Source of the DNA: an uncultured Caldilineales bacterium
GTDB taxonomy: Bacteria; Chloroflexota; Anaerolineae; JAAEKA01
NCBI GenBank assembly: GCA_937907455.1
Contig: CALESQ010000090.1
Span: forward strand, 1-63,209
Length of the DNA stretch: 63,209 bases
Direction: 5' to 3'
The notes under the pieces were generated by a model, which did not search any database, was not told where the DNA came from, and saw only the letters and a list, made by a program, of their open reading frames with translations. The position numbers and the translations under genes were made by a program. This document shows positions 53,601 through 61,023 of the stretch, piece by piece (the first letter of the stretch is position 1; the number at the start of each line of letters is the position of its first letter).

Positions 53601-55777
53601 ACGCCCTGAACCACGATGTCCGGTACATTCTTTAACTCGTCTAAACGATAACGTTTGCCCGTCGCCGCATCCTGAATGATCGCGTCGCCGCTGACACACA
53701 CACCGTAGGTCTCGCTCAGGATCGGCTCCAGCGTGGGATGCACGTACTGCGCCTGCTTTTTGCCGTGCATCACCGCCACGTACTCGGGAATAAAATCCAT
53801 CGGGCCGGGGCGATACAGACTGATGGCAGCCACAATATGGTTGAACTCGCGCGGGTGCATCTCGGTGAGCATTCGGCGCAGGCCCGCGCCTTCCACCTGG
53901 AACACCCCCGACACCTCGCCGCTGCTCAGCAAGGTGTAGCTGGCCGGATCGTCCAGCGGGATGTTGTCCAGGGTAAACTCCAGGCCGTGACGCTGCTGGA
54001 TCAGCTTGGTGGCCTCGCGCATCACGGACAGCGTTGCCAGCCCCAGAAAGTCCACCTTCAACAGGCCGATGCTTTCGCAGATGGGGAATTCGAACTGGGT
54101 TACAGAATCGGTGATCACAGCCTTCTGCGGACGCATCACCGGCAAATACTCGGTGAGCGGCTGATCGGTAACGATCACCGCGGCTGCGTGCGTGCTGGCG
54201 TGGCGCGCCACTCCCTCCAGCGCGCTGGCTGTGTCCAGCAGCTCGCGCACTTTCAGGTCGGTGGCGTACTCCTCGATCAACTCCGGCACTGCCAGTTCCG
54301 GCTTCTTTTCGTCCTTGCCCAGGCATTGCTCAATTGTCACCGGCTTGCCCGGAATAGCCGGGATCAGCTTGGCGATGCGGTCCACCTGCTCCAGCGGCAT
54401 TTCCTGGGCGCGGGCCACATCGCGCACCGCGGCGCGCGCCTTCATGCGCCCAAAGCTGACGATCTGCGCCACATGCTCCTTGCCGTACTTGTCAATCGTA
54501 TAGCGGATCATCTCTTCGCGCTGATCGTCGGGGAAATCCAGATCGAAGTCGGGCATGCTGACGCGGCTGGGGTTGAGGAACCGCTCAAAGATCAAGCCGT
54601 TCGCCAGCGGGTCAATGCCGGTGATGCCGGTAACATAGGCCACGATTGAGCCAGCGCCGGAGCCGCGCACGTTGTACCAAATGCCGCGGCTGCGCGCATA
54701 GCGGCAGAGATCGCCCACGATCAGGAAATACACGTCGAAGCCCATCTGGTGAATAATCGTCAGCTCGTGTTCCATGCGCTGCTGCACCGCGGGATCATCG
54801 GCGCGCGCGCCGTAGCGCTGCTGCAAGCCGGCCAGCGTCAGTTCACGCAGATAGCTTTGATAGGTATGTCCATCCGGAATGGGGGTATCGGGCAGGTGGA
54901 AGCTCTTGTCCTCCAGGTTCACTTGGCACATCTCGGCAATGCGCACGGTGTTGGTGAAGGCGCTCTCCGGCAGATCGGCCAGCGGGCGGAAGAGATCGCG
55001 CATCTCCGCGCCGCTTTTCAGGTAATAGCTGCCGTCCGACATGCGCATACGATCAGTCTGGCTGATCTGCGCGCTGGTCTGCACGCACAGCAGCACATCG
55101 TGATACCTTGCGTCCTCCGGTTCGACGTAGTGCACGTCGTTGGTGACCACCAGCCCGACATCGTGCCGCTGCGACCAGTTCAGCAGGGTTTTGTTCACCT
55201 CGCGCAGTGTCGGAATATCGTGTTCTTGCAGCTCGATGTAGAAACGATCTTTGCCGAACACATCCAGATACCACTGCATCCGCTCCAGCGCCAGCTTTTC
55301 CTGCGGACGCGCGCCCTTTTCACCATTCAAGAGGCTGGGCACTTCAGCCGCCAGGCAGCCGGTGGTGCAGATCAAGCCCTCGCTGTGCGCGGCCAGAAAG
55401 TCGGCGTCAATGCGCGGGCGATAGTAATATCCCTCGGTTTGGGCGGTGGAGGCAATCTTCAGCAGGTTTTTGTAGCCGGTTTGGCTTTGTGCCAACAACA
55501 GCAGGTGATGACGATCTTTGTCCTGCACGGCATCGCGGCCCTGCATGGGCCGGCCCCAGCGCGTTAAATACGCCTCCACCCCTACCACGGGATGGATGTC
55601 CGCGGCTTTGGCGGCGCGGAAGAAGGGGATCACGCCGTGCATCGTGCCGTGATCGGTGAGCGCCAGCGCGGTCTGGCCCAGCCGCTGGGCGCGCTGCACC
55701 AGCTTTTCGATCTTGCCCAGGCCGTCGAGCAAGGAAAATTCGGAATGGACGTGGAGATGAACGAAATCGTTGGCCAT
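50606..55777 (-). CDS. dnaE: DNA polymerase III alpha subunit with in-frame intein
   Basis: The precursor has 1723 residues from ATG 55777. The N-terminal PHP domain begins FVHLHVHSEFSLLDGLGKIEKL. The Pol3 catalytic core includes VRGSGAGSIVAYVTGIT and MPDFDLDFPDDQREEMIRY with catalytic Asp residues. The helix-hairpin-helix and OB regions follow (LAGSIVRTNQITTKKGDRMAFVTLED). A 426-residue intein interrupts the conserved ETYGV-CVYQEQVM segment; after splicing the enzyme has about 1297 residues, longer than E. coli DnaE owing to a C-terminal tail. The first in-frame codon, TTG 55786, is an alternative start; neither has a clear Shine-Dalgarno. A TATAAT lies at 55891-55886. Confidence 0.95.
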   Translation of the reverse strand: MANDFVHLHVHSEFSLLDGLGKIEKLVQRAQRLGQTALALTDHGTMHGVIPFFRAAKAADIHPVVGVEAYLTRWGRPMQGRDAVQDKDRHHLLLLAQSQTGYKNLLKIASTAQTEGYYYRPRIDADFLAAHSEGLICTTGCLAAEVPSLLNGEKGARPQEKLALERMQWYLDVFGKDRFYIELQEHDIPTLREVNKTLLNWSQRHDVGLVVTNDVHYVEPEDARYHDVLLCVQTSAQISQTDRMRMSDGSYYLKSGAEMRDLFRPLADLPESAFTNTVRIAEMCQVNLEDKSFHLPDTPIPDGHTYQSYLRELTLAGLQQRYGARADDPAVQQRMEHELTIIHQMGFDVYFLIVGDLCRYARSRGIWYNVRGSGAGSIVAYVTGITGIDPLANGLIFERFLNPSRVSMPDFDLDFPDDQREEMIRYTIDKYGKEHVAQIVSFGRMKARAAVRDVARAQEMPLEQVDRIAKLIPAIPGKPVTIEQCLGKDEKKPELAVPELIEEYATDLKVRELLDTASALEGVARHASTHAAAVIVTDQPLTEYLPVMRPQKAVITDSVTQFEFPICESIGLLKVDFLGLATLSVMREATKLIQQRHGLEFTLDNIPLDDPASYTLLSSGEVSGVFQVEGAGLRRMLTEMHPREFNHIVAAISLYRPGPMDFIPEYVAVMHGKKQAQYVHPTLEPILSETYGVCVSGDAIIQDAATGKRYRLDELKNVPDIVVQGVDENWRPATGKVTHWIDSGIKPVYRVTLRNGAQVKVTADHRLLTEQGWRPLAELHAGDYIATPPALFGPQQNGPYIDRRRLRVLGYLLADGSLSSGTMADFVSKDPQMLDEYVGCLAAFEGVKPTFTQQVRGVTRIGAAKANDKAGAYHAPNSLLAWLRNLGLKHEAGSASGGMRSHEKFVPEFVFQLSAEDIAFFLASLWDGDGYMGRKLCHYKTISRRLALDIQTLLLRLGINSVIHQAHYHNVSGVNAIVTERTSYQVTVYDTERFAALVQPFMISVKKQVICTGKSAPTIARAGFIQEVDQVWNGSYRSLMTVHGIDRQFFTGMKRTRERVPARVAAMPAQSLPLPLSEQRLHVLWTEIVDIQLVGDEHVYDLTVDGIHSFVADNVIVHNCVYQEQVMQLLTDIAGYTGGEADNVRRAISKKSEKTLLQQREVFVKGAAAKSGLTQKEADAIWDALLGFARYGFNRSHAADYAVITVQTAYLKAHYPLEYMAALLYVERDNPEKVAYYITEARRMGIEVLPPDINASSFNFTVEQGRNASPVTGRDLHMAYAFPVPPGAAIRYGLAAIKNVGEGPVEAVLAGRPTDGFSTLEALCEDVDLRKVGKKALECLIKVGSLDAFGERGQLLEAMDQMVGMSRARFAAEEAGQMSLFDLLGGSTENATRAVSSALALPRVEPLNPRQRLEMEKELLGVYVSSHPLQQMAVDLTGIITCTCGELSDEQVGKSVVLAGSIVRTNQITTKKGDRMAFVTLEDLQGQCDVVVFPRTWEESKDLWVQDRIVLVRGKAEKRGESVNVLCDAVQTYVTINSAANDEDPYAALRQSPSFSNGSPSAAYHYLPAAPSQQRLAESADFSYSEVWQGAEAAGENLFTLEEPDWLREAPSGGVMPVPAATAPAAPARQQAPPAPPPPAPARQIVITVQRTPDVERDKTLLSWVVEQLRKTAGQDRFCIVIRKNSSAVRLDFPNDRVVFTAELQQKLVLKLGTGSIAIHELE
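52421..53698 (-). other. LAGLIDADG intein in DnaE
   Basis: The segment begins with Cys (CVSGDAIIQD, block A) and ends VIVHN followed by extein Cys, as required for class 1 splicing. Block B is VTADHRLLTEQGW (TxxH type), and block F/G is VYDLTVDGIHSFVADNVIVHN. Two LAGLIDADG-like motifs, LGYLLADGS and LASLWDGDGY, indicate a homing endonuclease domain between the splicing halves. The flanks rejoin as ETYGVCVYQEQVM, the uninterrupted polymerase sequence. Base use inside appears less GC-rich than in the exteins. Confidence 0.95.
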
Positions 55778-56083
55778 GGCTGTCAATTAAACGTGTCGGA
55801 GGCACAGCCAGCACAGCTACCTGCTAAATCACTGCCAGGAGTGCGCCGCTGCCCGTGTCTTGTGCGTATGTTGGGATACGCCGGCATTATAGCACGGTCA
55901 GCAGCCGTCTGCCAGTTGCCTTTTCCTCATTCGCCGCGCGGCCCGCGCGTTTAAGGTTGCTGCAAAATTCGGTGATTGCGCGGTTGCAAAGCGGGAGAGG
56001 GAATTCGGAAATGCCTCGCGGTTTGCATGGCAACTATTTGCTTTGCAAGACAACCACACCTGTGCAAGGCGTTGAATCAGGCG
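55778..56083. other. dnaE upstream region, no gene seen
   Basis: It contains a minus-strand TATAAT (55891-55886) as probable dnaE -10, with no convincing -35. Nothing else is recognisable before the damaged reading frame at 56084. Confidence 0.4.
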
Positions 56084-56187
56084 ATGGAGAGCGATTCTGA
56101 CCTGAACCTGCCGGCTTATGAGTTGCTGTTGGCGCTGGAGGAAGCGGGCGAGGATGGCCTGCGCATGACCGGGCTGGCTGTCAATTT
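56084..56187 (+). pseudogene. Possible MarR-family regulator fragment
   Basis: The frame reads MESDSDLNLPAYELLLALEEAGEDGLRMTGLAV, which resembles the helix 2 to helix 3 region of MarR regulators (LxxYxVLLALxEAPxxxLRMxELA). The similarity stops abruptly near 56187, where composition changes to AT-rich acquired sequence. It looks like the 5' remnant of a gene cut by insertion of the 56-63 kb region. The evidence is a single short motif. Confidence 0.35.
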
Positions 56188-56204
56188 TATTGAGTTATTG
56201 CCGA

Positions 56205-56798
56205 TTATTGGCAGATTTTATCCTCATAGTCTGTTTTGTTAATATATCCTTTAGACCCCTCTTGTGAAATTACTTTTCCAGGAATGCCGACAACAACTGA
56301 GTTATCGGGGATGTCTTTTGTGACAACACAATTTGCACCTATGGCAACATCGTTTCCGATTCTTACTGCACCAATAATTTTTGCTCCCGGTCCAATATAA
56401 ACATTGTCGCCTATTATTGGATATCCTTTATTTCTTCCCCGGTTGGCTTGTCCTATGGTTACCCCCGGGGAAATATTACAGTTTTTCCCTATTTCACTAT
56501 AGGGATTAACTACAATGTTGCCGAAATGTCCTATATAGAAACCACTTCCGATTTTGGTTCTTGGCGGTATGGATATGCCAAACTTATATCTGTATCGCCG
56601 TAAAAAAAACTTCGCAAATGGGCGAACAAAATGCTTTAAAAATCTGTTGCTCTTAGTATATACGCAAGTGCGTAGCCAAAAATTATACTTAAATGCTTCT
56701 CCCCAAAATAAATGCCTAACAAGATGTGTAATAGTTAGAGAACCTGTTATGCGGTAGAGATCAGAATATACCAGGAATTTGTATTCTTTATAGTTCAT
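56205..56798 (-). CDS. Left-handed beta-helix acyltransferase (serine acetyltransferase-like)
   Basis: A 197-residue protein. The first 80 residues are basic and aromatic (RHLFWGEAFKYNFWLRTCVYTKSNRF). The remainder is a hexapeptide-repeat beta helix (IGSGFYIGHFGNIVVNPYSEIGKNCNISPGVTIG, VYIGPGAKIIGAVRIGNDVAIGANCVVTKDIPDNSVVVGIPGKV). This matches serine O-acetyltransferase-like and polysaccharide O-acetyltransferases encoded in capsule or O-antigen clusters. It is much more AT-rich than the rest of the contig, indicating horizontal transfer. No polysaccharide cluster is near. No attC was found at its 3' end. Confidence 0.82.
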   Translation of the reverse strand: MNYKEYKFLVYSDLYRITGSLTITHLVRHLFWGEAFKYNFWLRTCVYTKSNRFLKHFVRPFAKFFLRRYRYKFGISIPPRTKIGSGFYIGHFGNIVVNPYSEIGKNCNISPGVTIGQANRGRNKGYPIIGDNVYIGPGAKIIGAVRIGNDVAIGANCVVTKDIPDNSVVVGIPGKVISQEGSKGYINKTDYEDKICQ

Positions 56799-57136
56799 GT
56801 TTTTATAATCTTTTCTATAAGCGCCAAATAGTGTATGTTACCCGTGTTTGGGCGGCGTGTGGATTTGTTCTATGAGCAGGACGCAAAGCGGCTCGAAGCC
56901 AGAAAAATGCTCGACTGCCTGAAAGGTGGATCGCACGCCTTCCGGGCAGTCCCCAGCGTAAGGTGCATCCGGGAACAGCCGCGGACTTATTTTTCACACG
57001 AGAACCCTTGTGAGCGTTACGCAAGGCAGTATACTTGTAAACGGCAAGCACGCAAGCCGTACAAATCTGTCCGTGGTTGGGTCTGGCTCCAAAACACGAA
57101 ATTTCCGGGGGAAAGGTGTTGAAAAACAGAACCTTG
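56799..57136. other. Gene-free stretch, nothing recognised
   Basis: About 340 bp between the acyltransferase and the IS110 remnant. Short frames are present, but none shows a start signal or a recognisable motif. It may hold decayed transposon sequence. Confidence 0.3.
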
Positions 57137-57427
57137 AAGACAAAAAACCGTGCGGGGCAAGCGTTGCGCATGGCAGCGCAATCAGTCAAACAAGCCAACA
57201 CCCCCTTTGGCGCCATGTACCGTCGGCTGTGAGCCAGATTGGGACCCGCTCAGGCGACCGTAGCCACCGCCCATGCCATTGCCCGCGTGGCCTATCGAAT
57301 GCTGAAATACAAAGTCGAGTACGCTCCGATCAGCGTGGCAGACTATGAAAAGCAATACCAGGCCCAGCAACTGGTATATTTGCAACGAAAGGCTAAAAAA
57401 TTGGGCTATCAACTCACCCCTGCCTGA
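57137..57427 (+). pseudogene. IS110-family transposase C-terminal remnant
   Basis: One frame reads KTKNRAGQALRMAAQSVKQA...GAMYRRL, then an in-frame TGA, then ARLGPAQATVATAHAIARVAYRMLKYKVEYA...KLGYQLTPA before the final stop. The segment matches the C-terminus of IS110/IS1111 transposases, where helical RxxGxxxAxxAxAxxxAxxxYxML is typical. The internal stop and missing N-terminal DEDD domain make it non-functional. It lies at the left edge of the cassette array. Confidence 0.65.
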
Positions 57428-57566
57428 GTGGTTTATTCGCAGTCTACAGGACGTCTTCGCACAGAGGACGTCCGCTTTGCGTTGCCCGGCTTGCGGAGAA
57501 AAACGAACCCTTCGCTGATTGTCGCCTGCCCGCGGCGCTTTTTCCCCGCTGCCGACGCCTTTCCCC
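57428..57566. other. Short gene-free stretch beside the first attC
   Basis: GGACGTC appears twice (near 57447 and 57464) around CGCACAGA, a minor inverted repeat. No gene or site is otherwise supported. Confidence 0.3.
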
Positions 57567-57628
57567 GCTCAACCACACTACTGGGAATCCCTCTCATCAA
57601 TGGGATTTCTGAGAACACGGTGTTGGGC
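57567..57628 (-). other. attC site 1 (62 bp)
   Basis: It begins GCTCAAC and ends GTTGGGC, both matching core consensus. Internal arms include CTGGGAATCCC and GGGATTTCTGAG, which pair imperfectly. It lies 43 nt beyond the stop of the NTF2-like gene. Confidence 0.6.
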
Positions 57629-57671
57629 GGCTTTGGATTGTAATGGTAACTATCTCATTTCAAGCACTCGT

Positions 57672-58103
57672 TCATTGACGCTGGAGAATTACCTTTGAAG
57701 TCTCAAAATCAATAGGTGCTGAAGAATGTTCATGTAAGATTTTCCATATACCTTCTCTGTTTTTCAATACCCATGTAAATCGATTCTGCATAGCACGTAA
57801 CGCTTCTCCTTCGGCAGATATTCCTTTGAAGGTTACGAATGCGTGAACAATTGCGATACTATGTTCTGTGATGACTTCGGTGCTGTTTAGTTCAACAACT
57901 ACTCGCTCATTACCCAGTGAACCAAACCAATCTATCACCATTCTGCGCCATGCTTCAACGCCTTTATAAGACCATTCGCCCCACATATCAAAGACTGTTA
58001 CATCTTGGTCGTAGAGCAAGACGAATGTGTCAACATCCTTTGCGTTCACTGCGGTTTTATAGGCTTCTAATACCTGCAAAATTACTTTTTCATGATCGTT
58101 CAT
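57672..58103 (-). CDS. NTF2-like/SnoaL (DUF4440-type) protein
   Basis: A 143-residue protein with the cone-shaped NTF2 fold pattern: an N-terminal helix (EKVILQVLEAYKTAVNAKDVDTFVLLYDQDVTVFDMWG) followed by beta strands (YKGVEAWRRMVIDWFGSL...EVITEHSIAIVHAFVTFKG...NRFTWVLKNREGIWKILHEHSSAP). It resembles SgcJ/EcaC and DUF4440 members, some of which are enzymes and others binding proteins. ATG 58103 follows AAGGAG; upstream in-frame ATG 58166 has no site. It is the leftmost cassette of the array and is AT-rich. Confidence 0.83.
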   Translation of the reverse strand: MNDHEKVILQVLEAYKTAVNAKDVDTFVLLYDQDVTVFDMWGEWSYKGVEAWRRMVIDWFGSLGNERVVVELNSTEVITEHSIAIVHAFVTFKGISAEGEALRAMQNRFTWVLKNREGIWKILHEHSSAPIDFETSKVILQRQ

Positions 58104-58216
58104 CGCAAATCTCCTTTTGAATATTGATAGGCTTAGATGGATATTATTGCATGGAGATTTTAGCACAAACGTTCCGCTTTTTACAAATACTATTCTAGCG
58201 ACACTGGCAATAAGCT

Positions 58217-58276
58217 GCCCAACGGTCGGGTTCAGGCGCGTAGCGGAGCAACGTCGCCTGCAACCCGTTGTTAGCC
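58217..58276 (-). other. attC site 2 (60 bp)
   Basis: It begins GCCCAAC and ends GTTAGCC. Inner arms GGGTTCAGGCG and CGCCTGCAACCC pair with one extra base, the extrahelical base typical of attC. It lies 20 nt after the stop of the CARF nuclease gene. Confidence 0.85.
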
Positions 58277-58295
58277 TGCGTTCTCTTGAGAAGGG

Positions 58296-59474
58296 CTAGA
58301 TTCTTGCATAATAAGGTATGCGCTTTGGTTCGGCGTTTTTATCGCCTGTTACAATCTTCCTGAGAATATCAGGTAGTTGAGGCAAGTCTTCAGCCATAAC
58401 AAGAACTATCTGGCGCTCTTGAGCCCACTTTTCACAATACGCTAAATCTTTCTCCGTTTTACTGCTTTTAGGTACACTATTGACCATCAGAGCAGAGCAC
58501 ATCCCTTTTCCTAATTGCTCCATCTTGGAGTGTAACTCTTCAAACCAAGTTCGCTTGATGCTGTCTTCCGTTTTGCAAGAGGCGATAATCATTTGCCCAC
58601 CCAAGATACCTGCAAAATCTATCTCGCCTTTGCCAGACGTATCTTCTACTCCCCATCCACATTCATCCAGCAAAGATGCACCTTGAGCCGTACTTAATTG
58701 AAAAGCGATTTGATAAACATAGAATTCTAGCCAGTCACCAGTGAGTAAGAATTTGGCATCTTCGTCACTGTTAACAGTCCATCTTGTCTCGGTATCAGTT
58801 CGTTGTACGTCGCTTACAATCTGCAACGGTTCTATTTTTTGCAGAATAGAAAACTCGTCGTCGTTCAGACGTTTGTTGTATCTTATGGTGCGTTTCCCCT
58901 TACCCCTGTCGTTACTCCTGAGAGTGCAGAGCAAACGGTGAGAAATCGGCAAATACTGGACAAGCAACGAAACCAACTTTTGAAACCTTGTGTCTACTTG
59001 TTCTGTTTTTGATGTCACATTCCAACCATAACTGGCGAAATAATCCTTCAACCCAATTCTTACAGGCTCTACATTGTTGGTATCTCGGAAAACCCAAACA
59101 AGCCCTTCTCTGGATAGGTAGCACATATCAACGTCTCTAACTTGCGCCCGTAAATTCTTGACAACATCATACGCGCCAAAGCCCATAGTCTTTGGCTCCG
59201 ACGCTGACACAACAATAATCTTATCGCTTTGGTGTTGATTAGCAATCGCTTCACATTGCTGAATCGTTTCTGTCAAGATATACGGCTTTACAGAGCGAGG
59301 TTGAGACGGTCTCAAGCGGTTGGGCAAAGCATTAACCAATTTTTCGTAATTTCCGCCTGTTCCAAGCGAGTCTTCCGAAACGACAACATACAGATAATCA
59401 GGCTTTAGGTGCAATGTCGCTAACATATTTGGCACTGGGCGACCACCTAATAGCGAAACCATCACTTTTGCCAT
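58296..59474 (-). CDS. Card1/Can2-like CARF-domain nuclease (DUF1887)
   Basis: A 392-residue protein. The N-terminus VMVSLLGGRPVPNMLATLHLKPDYLYVVVS is the CARF fold of DUF1887 proteins, which binds cyclic oligoadenylate made by type III CRISPR Cas10. The C-terminus GDWLEFYVYQIAF...GKGEIDFAGILGGQMIIASCKTED is a PD-(D/E)XK nuclease with Glu250, Glu284, Asp286 and Lys301 as likely metal and catalytic residues. Homologues Card1 and Can2 cut DNA or RNA when the ligand is bound. AAGGAGT precedes ATG 59474. No cas genes or CRISPR array are nearby; it sits alone in an integron cassette. Confidence 0.82.
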   Translation of the reverse strand: MAKVMVSLLGGRPVPNMLATLHLKPDYLYVVVSEDSLGTGGNYEKLVNALPNRLRPSQPRSVKPYILTETIQQCEAIANQHQSDKIIVVSASEPKTMGFGAYDVVKNLRAQVRDVDMCYLSREGLVWVFRDTNNVEPVRIGLKDYFASYGWNVTSKTEQVDTRFQKLVSLLVQYLPISHRLLCTLRSNDRGKGKRTIRYNKRLNDDEFSILQKIEPLQIVSDVQRTDTETRWTVNSDEDAKFLLTGDWLEFYVYQIAFQLSTAQGASLLDECGWGVEDTSGKGEIDFAGILGGQMIIASCKTEDSIKRTWFEELHSKMEQLGKGMCSALMVNSVPKSSKTEKDLAYCEKWAQERQIVLVMAEDLPQLPDILRKIVTGDKNAEPKRIPYYARI

Positions 59475-59509
59475 TGATACTCCTTAAAGCCTGTGTATAG
59501 GGCAAAGCT

Positions 59510-59604
59510 GCCCAACGACTCGCGTTACCTGCGTGGCGGGTGAACCGAGGCCGACCGGTCTTGGGCACCCGATTAGCCACGTCAGCTGCATGCGTTCGTT
59601 AGGC
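59510..59604 (-). other. attC site 3 (95 bp)
   Basis: It begins GCCCAACGA and ends TCGTTAGGC, with inner arms CGCGTTACCTGCGTGG and CCACGTCAGCTGCATGCG. It lies 48 nt after the stop of the next rightward cassette gene (59653). Confidence 0.88.
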
Positions 59605-59652
59605 GCGCGCTAGACATCACCACGCCATCAAAATGAACAGCGCTATTCATTC

Positions 59653-60033
59653 TCATGGTTTCGGCTTCAAAGTCATAGTCTTAATCAATTCGAACTGGTC
59701 GAGCTCAATCGGGAATTCGCCAGCATAGGCGAACATTTCGATACAGTCGACTATGCCCTGCTCTCCCCACAGAAGCACTCCAGCGTCATGCGGGATTGCC
59801 GACGATCGTATTTGAGGACCTTCAATTGGCCAACCCCCATACCCCAATCCGTCCGCCTGTACTGGCCCTGCCGATTCTTGGACGTGGAGTTCTACGTACC
59901 AGCCCACTTCAGTCCACTTGCGCTCAATCACACGAGCGCCGCGCAACTGACCAGACAGAGCCTCATCTCTATAGAACAAGATGAACCAGTTGATAACGGC
60001 AGATTCTAGCTCGGTGAAGGCTTTCGTTTCCAT
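59653..60033 (-). CDS. Unrecognised cassette-encoded 126-residue protein
   Basis: No family is recognised. It is soluble and mixed alpha/beta, reading METKAFTELESAVINWFILFYRDEALSGQL, then IERKWTEVGWYVELHVQES, GYGGWPIEGPQIRSSAIPHDAGVLLWGEQGIVDCIEMFAYAGEFP and IELDQFELIKTM. The GYGGWPIEGP and LLWGEQG stretches resemble small immunity-type or SUKH-like cassette proteins in flavour only. I use ATG 60033; TTG 60045 and GTG 60039 are in-frame alternatives. It occupies a whole cassette between attC 3 and attC 4. Confidence 0.6.
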   Translation of the reverse strand: METKAFTELESAVINWFILFYRDEALSGQLRGARVIERKWTEVGWYVELHVQESAGPVQADGLGYGGWPIEGPQIRSSAIPHDAGVLLWGEQGIVDCIEMFAYAGEFPIELDQFELIKTMTLKPKP

Positions 60034-60106
60034 CTCCACTCTCAATTCATACCCTAGACCAATTGGCGCCTTAGCGGGAGAACCATTGTACGCACGGCGT
60101 GGGAGC

Positions 60107-60357
60107 GCCTAACGGTTTGCGTTATGCCCCGCAGGGGTACGCTGGGGCGGGGACGGCGAAGCCGTCCAACCAGAAAAAGGCTTTGCGGACTTAACGCAGC
60201 ACACCCTGTCGGTGCAGCGCTCCATCTCAACGCTATTACACAGTTTTGTAGTAGTGGTGGTCGGGAGTTGCTGTTTTTCGCCCCTTTCCAGGCACTTACT
60301 TCTCAATTTGCCTTGCGCCCTTGACTTCCCACATCATCTGTGCACGCTTTGTTAGCC
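60107..60357 (-). other. attC site 4 (251 bp, unusually long)
   Basis: It begins GCCTAAC and ends TGCACGCTTTGTTAGCC. The stop codon of the HNH gene lies within the final core site (60352-60354), a classic cassette feature. The first 60 bp and last 130 bp are almost identical to site 5. The length is beyond the usual attC range. Confidence 0.75.
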
Positions 60358-60999
60358 CACGTTTTGTTTTACCAATACCTTGTTGTGATATTCAATAGAT
60401 TCGTTTCCGATTCGATGACTTGGATGTAAGCGCAAAATATCGAGACTTAATAGAATTGCGCCATAGTCACATTTTACATGGCAATTGGGGCAAAGAACAA
60501 GAATGTTTTCAGCGACATCTAGTCCGTTGTGATTGTTGCCAAGAGGTTTTATGTGGTGTGCTTCAGAATAACTTTTCCCATCAAGAAGAGTGATTCGAGT
60601 TTCGCAAATTTGGCATGTGTCTCTGTGTAAAGCCTTAAGAGTACGTGCGAGTTGAGTATCTCTTAAGATTCTATAAGTTTCTAATTTCGTTCTTTGTGGC
60701 GGAAGAATATTTTCTTCTGGAAACTCAAAGTCGTTTGCCTTCGGGGATGTGAGTTGAGTAGAACGCAACCCCCAAATGCCACCGCCAATCCCTTCCGCAC
60801 TAAAAAAAACATCTTTCTTATTTTTGTAACGTATTGAGTCGCTTGAGAAATCTTCGATGATTGCTCGAACATTTGCTTGCCAATATTCAGATAATCTTCC
60901 AGCGCGAATTTGCTCAATCTCTTTGTAAATATCTTGAAGAGATGCAACTCCGCCTAATCTCTCTAGAGCATTTGTAAGGTCTTCAAGCCATGTTGTCAT
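60352..60999 (-). CDS. HNH endonuclease with N-terminal helical domain
   Basis: A 215-residue nuclease. Residues 1-80 form a winged-helix-like region (LEDLTNALERLGGVASLQDIYKEIEQIRAGRLSEYWQANVRAIIEDFS...YKNKKDVFFSAEGIGGGIWGLR). The HNH module follows with zinc ligands Cys129/Cys132 (CQIC) and Cys170/Cys173 (CPNC), and catalytic His148/His149 in EAHHIKPLG. The arrangement matches restriction-type HNH enzymes. No cognate methyltransferase is adjacent. The stop codon sits inside attC 4, and the start is 24 nt from attC 5, so the gene fills its cassette. Confidence 0.85.
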   Translation of the reverse strand: MTTWLEDLTNALERLGGVASLQDIYKEIEQIRAGRLSEYWQANVRAIIEDFSSDSIRYKNKKDVFFSAEGIGGGIWGLRSTQLTSPKANDFEFPEENILPPQRTKLETYRILRDTQLARTLKALHRDTCQICETRITLLDGKSYSEAHHIKPLGNNHNGLDVAENILVLCPNCHVKCDYGAILLSLDILRLHPSHRIGNESIEYHNKVLVKQNVG

Positions 61000-61023
61000 T
61001 TTTTATCTCTTTGCAAGGAAGTG

